This document shows, in pieces, positions 56,794 through 64,000 of a stretch of 64,000 nucleotides of DNA (position 1 is its first letter; each line of letters opens with the position of its first letter). The stretch covers positions 23,717,390 through 23,781,389 of the forward strand of contig CM055102.1 in assembly GCA_029204225.1 (NCBI GenBank). Direction: 5' to 3'. A model generated the notes under the pieces. The model did no database searches and had not been told where the DNA came from. It saw only the letters and a list, made by a program, of their open reading frames with translations. The stretch comes from Diphasiastrum complanatum. Lineage: Eukaryota; Streptophyta; Lycopodiopsida; Lycopodiales; Lycopodiaceae. The translations under genes were made by a program, and so were the position numbers.

Positions 56794-57913
56794 TTGGTGC
56801 CTTGACAGTCTTCGCCAGGTTTAGCAAGTCAAAAAACTTTTGGTGCTTGATCATGGGAAGAGCTTTGGTGAATATGTCTGCAACCATTTATGTTGTGTAG
56901 CAGTATTGAAGAATCACTTGTCCTGAAGAAACCTTTTTTCTAATAAATTGATATTGGATTTCAATGTGCTTTGACTTGCCATGAAATCTGGGATTCAGAG
57001 ACAGTGAAATACAACTGATATTGTCACACATAATGGTGGTAGCCTTAAATTGAGTATGATGCAGATCATGAAGTAGTAGTATGATCCATGTAGCTTCTTT
57101 TGAAGCTTGGCATGCTGTGATGTACTCTACGTCCGTTGAAGAAAGCGCAACTGATTGCTGTTTTCTCAAATTCCATGAGATTGGTCCTCTTTCCAGAAAG
57201 AAGCAGAACCCAAAAGTGGATTTTCTGGTTGAGGCATTTCCTCCCCAATCTGAGTCAGAGTAGCCTTGAAGAACCAGTGGATCGATAGCATTTTTATCAT
57301 AGCATAAAATGTGATCCAAATTTTTTTGAATATATCTCATCACTCTCTTTAATGCTTTCCAATGTAAGATCATAGGATTAGACATGTACTGACTTAGTGT
57401 GCTAACAGTGTATGCTAAATATGGTCTAGTGCAAAGCATTGCATACATCAAACATCCTATAAGTGAATGATAAGGGTACTTCACTAAGTCGAGTACTTCA
57501 CTTTCAAAATCTGCACAAGAAGGTTTGGTCAATATTATAGATGGATCCATTGGTGTATCAATCGGTTTGCAATCAGACATATGAAAATTTTCTAGAATGG
57601 TTTCTAGATATTTCTGCTGGCTTAGATAGATTTCCTTAGGCAATCTATCTCTAGTGATGTGTATTCCTAATAATGAATGAACAATGCCTAGATCAATCAT
57701 GTGAAATTTTTTTGACATATCACTCTTAGTAGTGTGCCATAAGAAAGTGTCGTTAGACAAAATAAATGCATCATCTACATACATAGCTATGTGAACTGAA
57801 TTGACACCTATGTATTTGGAATAAACGTTACAGTCAACGAAATTGTTTGCAAAACCTAATTGAATGAGATAAGCATTGATCCTTTCAAACCAAGCTCTCG
57901 TGGCTTGTTTCAA
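56794..57913 (-). pseudogene. D1 reverse transcriptase C-terminal half and RNase H
   Basis: It includes HIAMYVDDAFILS (YVDD kept), GIVHSLLGIHITRDRL, CKPIDTPMDPSI and the RNase H motifs GYSDSDWGGNASTRKST, VALSSTDVEYITA, IMCDNISCISLSLNPRFH and SKHIEIQYQFIRKKV. A TAA then interrupts just before MVADIFTKALPMIKHQKFFD, the usual copia C terminus. One long frame covers 56888-57913. Confidence 0.92.
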
Positions 57914-58987
57914 TCATAGATTGCTTTGTGCAGCTTGCACACTTTGACCTTTGATTTCGAATCCTTTCGGGTGGGGGAAGGTGTACAACTCCTCTTCGAC
58001 GTAGCCATTGAGAAAGGCTGCCTTGACATCCATTTGATGCATTTCGAGGTCTTCCACCTCTGCTAACGTAATCAGAGTCCTGATTGATTGTATTTTGACA
58101 ACATGAAAAAATTTCTTGATAATCCACTCTTGGACTTGAGTGAATCCTTTTGCCACTAGTCGTACTTTCCATTTTGCGATGGAACCATCAGAATTGATCT
58201 TTTTCTTGAAGATCCACTTGGTATTAATAACTCTCTTGTGAGTGAGGAAGTCAACCAATGTCCATGTCTGATTCGTCAAAAGTGAGTTGTACTCACTTTC
58301 CATAGATTCTTGCCACTTCACAGCATCCTTAGAGTTGATTGCATCGACTAGGATTTCTGGATCTTCAGATGAAGTCAAGAAAGATTGAGGTGCATACCTC
58401 TTAGGAACTGTTCGAGTCCTTGAGGATCTTCGAACAATTGGTTGACCAGATTGTGATGGTGCTTCTTCTTGAATTTGTCCAAATCTACTCGAGCTAGCTT
58501 GGTCTGGTCTAGTGACAAGTGTTGTCGGCTGATCGGCTTCTGTAGCTGTAGCTGTAGGTTCTGTAGAAGAAACATCACGAGTGGAAGATTCTATGCTATG
58601 TAGAATAGGATGAAATGACACAACATCATTCGTCGATGGTTGCTTAAAGTCATAAAATGTATCTTCCTTGAAGATTACGTCCCTAGAAACAAATGCTACA
58701 TTGGTGGATGGATCATAAAATTTATAAGCCTTATGTTCATTAGGATAGCCAATGAAAATACATTTGTTTGACCTCTCGTCCAATTTCTTCCTAAGCCTTT
58801 TAGGAACATGAACAAAACATATACAACCAAAGATTTTTAGATGGCTGACACTAGGCTTGTTTCCATGCCACACTTGATAAGAAATTCTGTTATGTACGGC
58901 TTTGGTACTGGATCCGTTCTGAACATAACAAGTTGCGGTAGTAGCCTCTACCCAGAATTTCGTAGGTAAGTGTGATTGATGTAGCAT
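57914..58987 (-). pseudogene. D1 integrase C-terminal part, linker and RT N-terminal half
   Basis: The 357-codon frame holds ISYQVWHGNKPSVSHLKIFG and KCIFIGYPNEHKAYKFYDP, a Ser/Thr/Gln-rich linker, and then the RT start NTKWIFKKKINSDGSIAKWK and HQMDVKAAFLNGYVEEELYT. A local frameshift near 58100-58140 corrupts the EIFSPVVK box. The frame is lost before YGLKQ. Confidence 0.92.
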
Positions 58988-59480
58988 GGATCTGGGTGAA
59001 TGAGATTCGTCCTTTCTACAATTCCGTTTTGCTGAGACGTGTAGGAGGTTGCAAATTGTCTTTGAATGCCATGTTCATCTAGATAGTTGGACATCTCATT
59101 GGAAATGTATTCACCGCCACCATCAGTTCAGAGTACTTTCACCTGATTATATTTTTGGATCTCAGCCATGGCCTTGAACTTCTTGAAGCATTCAAAGGCT
59201 TATGATTTGTGCTTCATGAACATGACTATAGACCATCTAGAATAATCACCTATGAAGGTGATAAAATAGAGTGCATCTCCTAAGGATGGAGTTGGCATCA
59301 GATCACAAAGATTGCTATGTACAAGATCTAATACATGTTTTGTCTTAATGGAATGTGTTCTGGGAAATCTGCTTCTAGAGTGTTTGCCATAGATGCAAGA
59401 TTCACAAAGAAATAATTTCCTATTTAACGAAAGAGAAAAATGTAAAATTCATCAACTAAATTATTACAACGCATGTAAGA
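58988..59480 (-). pseudogene. D1 integrase core
   Basis: In pieces: LVHSNL..MPTPSLGDALYFITF, IGDYSRWSIVMFMKH, then after stops TDGGGEYISNEMSNYLDEHG and QQNGIVERTN. Asn replaces the first catalytic Asp (HSN instead of HSD/HTD), as in element A. The other catalytic acidic residues (TDGGGEY region and E of VERTN) are recognisable. Confidence 0.85.
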
Positions 59481-59960
59481 AAGTGATCTTGTATTCACGT
59501 GTCCAAATCGACTATGCCACAATATAGCATGATTGTTTACATTTTCGTTTGAAGTACTAGCTAGAGCAACTGAGTCAGATAGTACATATAAATTTTTGAC
59601 TCTAGTGCAGGTACTCGGAGTAGTGTCTTCATCGAATATTGTACACTGTTCAGATGAGAAAGTAACAGTGTCACAATCATCACTTATCTTTGAAATCGAT
59701 AACATATTCTTCGATAGCTGAGGTACATGAAGAACATTTGAAACACAGATAAAAAGATTGTTCTTGAAATGAATCTTGATTGTTCATTTGCCTTCAACGC
59801 GGATGGTGCTTGAATCTCCAAGGTAGATGAATTGTTGTCTGGTACAAGCATCATATTTAGTAAACCACTCCCTTTGAGGAGTCATGTGTTGGGTTGCACC
59901 ACTATCCAAATACCAGCAGTCGTAGTCTTCATTGCTACTTTTGTTGCAAGTTGTTAAGAG
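59424..59960 (-). pseudogene. D1 protease and GAG-pre-integrase region
   Basis: The protease motif WYLDSGATQHMTPQREWF lies at about 59870-59925 with DSG intact, and QQFIYLGDSSTIRVEGK follows. A stop and frameshift precede the frame 59424-59705, which carries CTIFDEDTTPSTCTRVKNLY and ILWHSRFGHVNTRSLSYM (zinc-binding N-terminal integrase region). Confidence 0.88.
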
Positions 59961-59962
59961 TT

Positions 59963-60831
59963 CTAATGGTTTGTCTTCATTAGAAGTTGCTCCTTGAATT
60001 CTGTCGCATTGGCAGAATTTGGCTGATGTCGCTGCTGCTGCTTTGCCTCATTGTAGATGCAAATGCGACACTCTTTGATGTCGTAATTTTTCACTCTTAC
60101 GATATCTGCAAAAGAGCTTCTTATGCGATCCACTATTCTCAGCTTGAGTCTGAGGCTTCTACTGCTGCACTTGACTCTTGCCATCGGAATTGTTTTTCTT
60201 CTTGGTAAATAAAACTAGGGACTTGTCTTTGATGGACAGATCACTGGCCTTTCTCCACATTTCTTCTTGAAGAAGATGATTGATAGACCTTTTGAAGAGT
60301 CAGGTTAGTTTGAGTGGAGATCATTACGACAAAGTGCTCACAGGACTTTGGTAAAAAAGAAAGCAAGGTCATGACAGCATCATCATCTTGAATAGCACAT
60401 CCTACAGCAGATAATTGATCTTATAAAGATTTGAAGTTGTTGATGTGAGAAATGACGGTTGTAGAATTAGACATTCTCAATGTAAAAATAAGGTGTAACC
60501 GTGTGGTCAAATCTTGAGTCTCATACAGATTCAGTAACAAGTCTAGTGCTTCCTTGGGAGACTTGCAGGGCGTAATGTGAGAAATCTGGGAGTCAACCAT
60601 ATTCAACATAATCGATGCTAGGGCTTTCTTATCTTTGACCTTCCAAGCCTTCGCAAATTGATTATCGTCGTCTGGTTTCGGGTCAGACCCTTTTACAACA
60701 TCCCAAATATCTCTATCTATCAACATCATCCGGAGTTTCAACTTCTAGATGTAGAAGCTAGAGCCGTTGAACTTGTCAATGATCCTAACTTCGTTGGATG
60801 AAGAAGATGAGGAGTTATCGATAAGAGACAT
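59963..60831 (-). pseudogene. D1 gag
   Basis: It starts at ATG 60831 (MSLIDNSSSSSSNE). A TAG replaces the Trp of the FNGS.FYIW motif. The main frame (60421-60741) has RDIWDVVKGSDPKPDD, HITPCKSPKEALDLLLNLYE and TTVISHINNFKSL, then TAA and DQLSAVGCAIQDDDAVMT. The zinc-knuckle region (about 60060-60120) is shifted out of frame. Confidence 0.88.
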
Positions 60832-60876
60832 ATTGACAATGATAGAAATAAATAGTGTCTTAGTTTATTTAACTGG

Positions 60877-60988
60877 GCTCTGATACCAATTGAGGAATTT
60901 AAACACTGGTAGGAAAGAACCAAATGCTCTGATATCAACTGATGGAATCCAAAAATTGGTAGAATAGAACTGAATGCTCTGATACCAA
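60877..60988 (-). other. Triplicated primer binding site of D1
   Basis: GCTCTGATACCA-type sequences (plus strand) occur at 60877-60888, 60926-60937 (GATATCA variant) and 60976-60987, spaced 49 and 50 bp. The last abuts the LTR end (TGTTGGGAAG on plus) and is the canonical PBS position. The other two are internal tandem copies together with the 'tggtag.a.agaac..aat' spacer. Confidence 0.82.
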
Positions 60989-62183
60989 TGTTGGGAAGAT
61001 CTGAAATGGGAGGAAGAAGAAATAGTGTGGAATAGCTCTCGAATCGATGTGTAGGTCCGATTAAAAACAAATGCATGTTCAGACGTTAGTCTGAACACAT
61101 CCACCGAAGAGTATTGGAGTCACTATCAATTTGTTAGAATCAGAAGGTTCAATAGAAAATGATGGTGCAGAACGATTCAGCTTGTTCCTCAAGCGTCAAA
61201 GAAAGTCGTCGTCTGATCGAATGCTGAGGAGTCAGAGATGTCCGCGATCTGTTAGATTGAGTGAATGATGTAAACAAGCAAATAGATTGATGTTATGAAA
61301 TCACAACACGGACATCCACATAAAACACAGATGATGAAGAAGTGTTGCTTGTATATTACATTCAATGCTTGTAATGAAGCAAGAGCAACAAATTGATTAC
61401 AGATCTTCTGGTCTTCTCGCTTGTTGTAAAAGAGAGCTGGAGATGTATTTATACACATCGTTCTAGTGCGTTACAAGAATCGTCTTTAACTAATCTATAG
61501 TTACAAGACTAGTTTAATTTGAACTGTGTACTTGGTCATGAAATAATGTACAATGACATCTATACATATCGTACATCCAGTTTAAGCTCCACGTCGGGAG
61601 CGTGAAGTTGCATCGTCATAGAAGCCGTAGGTGAACCGTAATGTTGGCTTGGCGGGTCATAACAATCGCAATGTTTGTCACAAGATTTATCTTGCGGTTC
61701 CCTTTGGTAAAGGTCTTCATATAGTGACTGCAAGGTTGACTTTAGCGGTGCCTTGCAGTAGATTGCAACCATTGCCTTGGTAGTTCCTTGAGGTGGCTTG
61801 CGCTTATGGTCTTCATTTACAACCGTAAGGTTGACTCATACGGTTTGGTGCACGTGGTGGCTTGCGCTTTTGGTCTTCACTTACAACCATAAGGTTGACT
61901 CATACAGTTCGTTGCGGTGTGGCGCATTGCGGTTTCTTTGGTCTGCTAAACTTTCCCTTGTATTTGTGTAGACTGTGCAAAAATAGTTCATTTGTGCAGA
62001 CTGTGCAAAAAAGACTGATATTGTTGAAGACATTGAAGATGGCCAGGTCTTCAATGTTTTTCAGATAGCTTTAAACTTGACATTCGAATGTGAAAAGAAT
62101 AGGATTGGTTACCCTTTATGCTTTGATCCATGGATGAAGATCAGCTGGAAGCCCGATGCAATCGTTCTTCAAATAGTCTGGCC
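60989..62183 (-). repeat. 5' LTR of D1, interrupted by element C
   Basis: The outer repeat sequence matches the other D1 LTR up to 'caaatagt.cggcc', where element C begins at 62184. The last roughly 45 bp of the LTR should lie beyond element C, outside the window. The inner end TGTTGGG pairs with the opposite end CCAACA. Tandem 'gcttttggtcttca'/'aaggttgactcatac' units occur at 61700-61910. Confidence 0.88.
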
Positions 62184-63320
62184 TGTTGGAAAGAGAGGTG
62201 AAAGAAAGATAACTCGAAAAGAAACGAACACGAAAAGAAAACGAACTTGAAAAAAAACGAAATCGAATTGAAAATGTTCGTGCGCAGCGAAATAAGCTAT
62301 CTCTCTCTTTCCTCAAGCATAACTACGCCTTTCAATCTCGAACAAAACATTAGTGATAGAAATCACATTCAAGCTGATTACATAGCCAAACATTAAGCAT
62401 CAAAACATCAGGCAAATAATTTGTCGCGAATAGCTAGACAAATTAGTAGTCACGAAGAGCTAGACTAATAATCAGTCGCGAACAACAGACAGCCAGACTA
62501 AACAATTGGAAAGTCAGACAGAACGTAGAAAAGCATTGCAATATTGACACAAATCTAAACACATAACAAACAGAGTTGTAATCAGATTAAGTATAACGAA
62601 ATATACAAGTCAATAATGCGTGTGAGCACAAAACAATAGCGGACGTAACCGTGTGCCTCACAAACCTAATCACAATCTGTAAAGGTGATGAACCTATTAC
62701 TGACAATACATCTGGAAGAAAGAATCAATGCGCAAAGGCATCTACAATGTCTGTCTCTGATTACGAGTGATGTTTCGTTCAATCTTCTATTATCTATTCT
62801 ATATTTGAATACACATATGATATTCAATATATACATATTTTTTACATATGTGCAGATGAAGAAGGTACAAAAGTGGTTGTGTTGTATGTAGGAGATCGTG
62901 GGTGGTTGTTGTTGTTGTCAAATCTGATTGCACAATGCATGGAACGAGCATGAGGAGGCCGCGATGTCGGGCTTCGCTAAAATTAACGCTGATGAAAATG
63001 CGAAAAATGCAACACTCTGACAAATGCCTTAAAAGTTGATTTACAAGGTACCTTCGCTTTTCTATAAGGGCACCTTTGGCATTTGTAGGACACCTTCGAC
63101 ATTTGTAGGGCAGTGTCGTCTTTTTCGTCTGTCATAAATTATGTGTAAAAACACAGTGTCGTCTTTTTCGCATTTTTTGCCTGTTCAAATTTGCTTGTAT
63201 TTATGCAGACTGTAGTGACAATCAGTTCAAATATGTAGACTGTGTGGAGTAAAAATGCAGCAACATGAATGGAGGCAGATTAACATAGGATTTAGGAGAG
63301 TAAGGGAGATAAATCCAACA
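62184..63320 (-). repeat. 3' LTR of element C
   Basis: It is 1137 bp with matched ends TGTTGGA...TCCAACA. It has a GGCACCTT-type motif cluster at about 63050-63115 and a duplicated 'cagtgtcgtctttttcg' (63111 and 63154). Confidence 0.9.
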
Positions 63321-63330
63321 CCCCCCCCTT
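63321..63330 (-). other. Polypurine tract of element C
   Basis: A run of eight G preceded by AA, directly before the LTR start. It overlaps the end of the pol frame. Confidence 0.85.
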
Positions 63331-64000
63331 AATATGGGTCCGTGAATGTCTTGATCTTCAGACTAAGCAATTCACAAAACTTGTTGTGTGCATTAACACT
63401 TAATGCCTTTGTGAATATATCTGCAACCATGTCCTGCATTCTATAGTATATTAAGCTTACCTCCTTGTTGAGAACCTTGTCCCTAATATAGTGATATTGG
63501 ATTTCAATGTGCTTACTCCTAGAATGAAATCTAGGATTGGCCGATAAGGCAATAGCACTTTGATTATCACATTATATGATTGTAGGGCTGTACTGATACA
63601 AACTAATGTTTGACAGTAAATCTCTCAACCAAAGTGCTTCTTTAATAGATTGAGAAGCAGCAATGTATTCTGCTCCTATAGATGAAAGAGCGATAGAGGT
63701 TTGCTTACGACTCTTTCATGAGATAGGACTGCCGTTAAAGAAGAATGTAAATCTAGATGTGGACTTGCGATTGTCTACATCTCCTCCCCAGCTTGCATAA
63801 GAGTATCCACTGAGCTGATGGAGATTGTCGTTGTTGACTTCTCTATAGCAGATGCACTAGTCCATGGTAGCTCGAATATGAGAGCCTTCCAATGGTTAAT
63901 GCTAGGATTAGCCATATATTGGCTGAGTGAGCTTACTACAAAAGAGATGTCAGGTCATGTACAAAACATTGCGTACATGAGAGATCCAAGTATCATTCGA
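63329..64000 (-). pseudogene. Element C reverse transcriptase end and RNase H
   Basis: From the right edge: LGSLMYAMFCT, then TGA, PDISFVVSSLSQYMANPSIN, after a deletion or shift SGYSYASWGGDVDNRKSTSR, GAEYIAASQSIKEALWL, CDNQSAIALSANPRFHSRSK, and the C terminus MVADIFTKALSVNAHNKFCE, ending DPY and TAA at 63329. Several stops are single changes from expected codons (CGA to TGA at the C.RPD box, TGG to TGA or TAG elsewhere). Confidence 0.88.

Larger units (their letters stand above)
55815..62183 (-). mobile_element. Copia element D1, nearly complete
   Basis: The order on the minus strand is 5' LTR (60989-62183, right end displaced by element C), PBS repeats, gag (start 60831), protease, integrase, reverse transcriptase, RNase H, polypurine tract and 3' LTR (to 55815, outer part missing). 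Coding blocks are the longest in the window, but stops and frameshifts occur in gag, protease flank, integrase and RNase H. It is closest to E1 and A. Confidence 0.92.
62184..64000 (-). mobile_element. Copia element C, 3' end, continues beyond the window
   Basis: It consists of the 3' LTR (62184-63320), a polypurine tract, and the 3' end of pol. It is inserted in the 5' LTR of D1. The candidate duplication on the left is TGGCC (62179-62183), and its partner is outside the window. C-type LTR pieces also occur at 22.1 kb and 50.0 kb. Confidence 0.9.

Overview
This window is nuclear DNA of a land plant. The one convincing conserved gene is a long ankyrin-repeat protein that I recognise as widespread in land plants. 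It has canonical GT-AG introns, one of them about 4.1 kb long. Everything around it is dominated by decayed Ty1/copia and Ty3/gypsy LTR retrotransposons, a LINE fragment, minisatellites and (TC)n runs. AT-rich spacers, long introns and many old LTR elements suit a large-genome plant, possibly a fern or another non-seed plant. The sequence alone does not fix the lineage.

Layout. 1-760 is the gag/protease part of a minus-strand copia element running off the left edge. 1670-6169 is a complete minus-strand LTR element with no coding capacity; both LTRs, PBS, PPT and a CCATC target duplication are visible. It interrupts a G-box-rich stretch upstream of an unrecognised three-exon gene (6521-7702). 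Converging on that gene is a multi-exon pseudogene (about 7658-9160, minus). 9639-18976 is a truncated plus-strand copia element (A), with a nearly full-length minus-strand copia element (B, 11611-17349) nested in its gag and flanked by CCTGT. 18977-23180 is mostly LTR debris plus a (CT)34 run. 23182-28790 holds degenerate minus-strand ORFs (proline-rich, zinc-knuckle and coiled-coil) and one plus-strand fragment resembling DUF7869.

The ankyrin gene occupies 30122-37041 (minus, four coding exons). 37-44 kb has no recognisable gene; it holds a 134-bp tandem duplication, a possible tRNA-derived SINE and a degenerate minisatellite of 130-177-bp units. 44.69-45.44 kb is a LINE reverse-transcriptase fragment. 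50-64 kb is another retrotransposon nest. It contains gypsy protease fragments in both orientations, a truncated copia copy E1 (53543 to about 55603), a near-complete copia copy D1 (about 55815-62183) and the 3' end of copia element C (62184 to the right edge). C is inserted in D1's 5' LTR.

The retroelements relate mainly by nesting and common descent. A, E1 and D1 are one copia lineage. C-type LTR pieces recur at 22.1, 50.0 and 62.2 kb. B-type LTR ends recur at 11.6, 16.7, 20.9 and perhaps 52.2 kb. No CRISPR array, rRNA, credible tRNA gene or organellar insertion was seen, and no clearly new functional system stands out. The best leads are the unrecognised gene and pseudogene at 6.5-9.2 kb, the non-autonomous LTR element, the triplicated PBS of D1 and the defects shared by copia copies A and D1.
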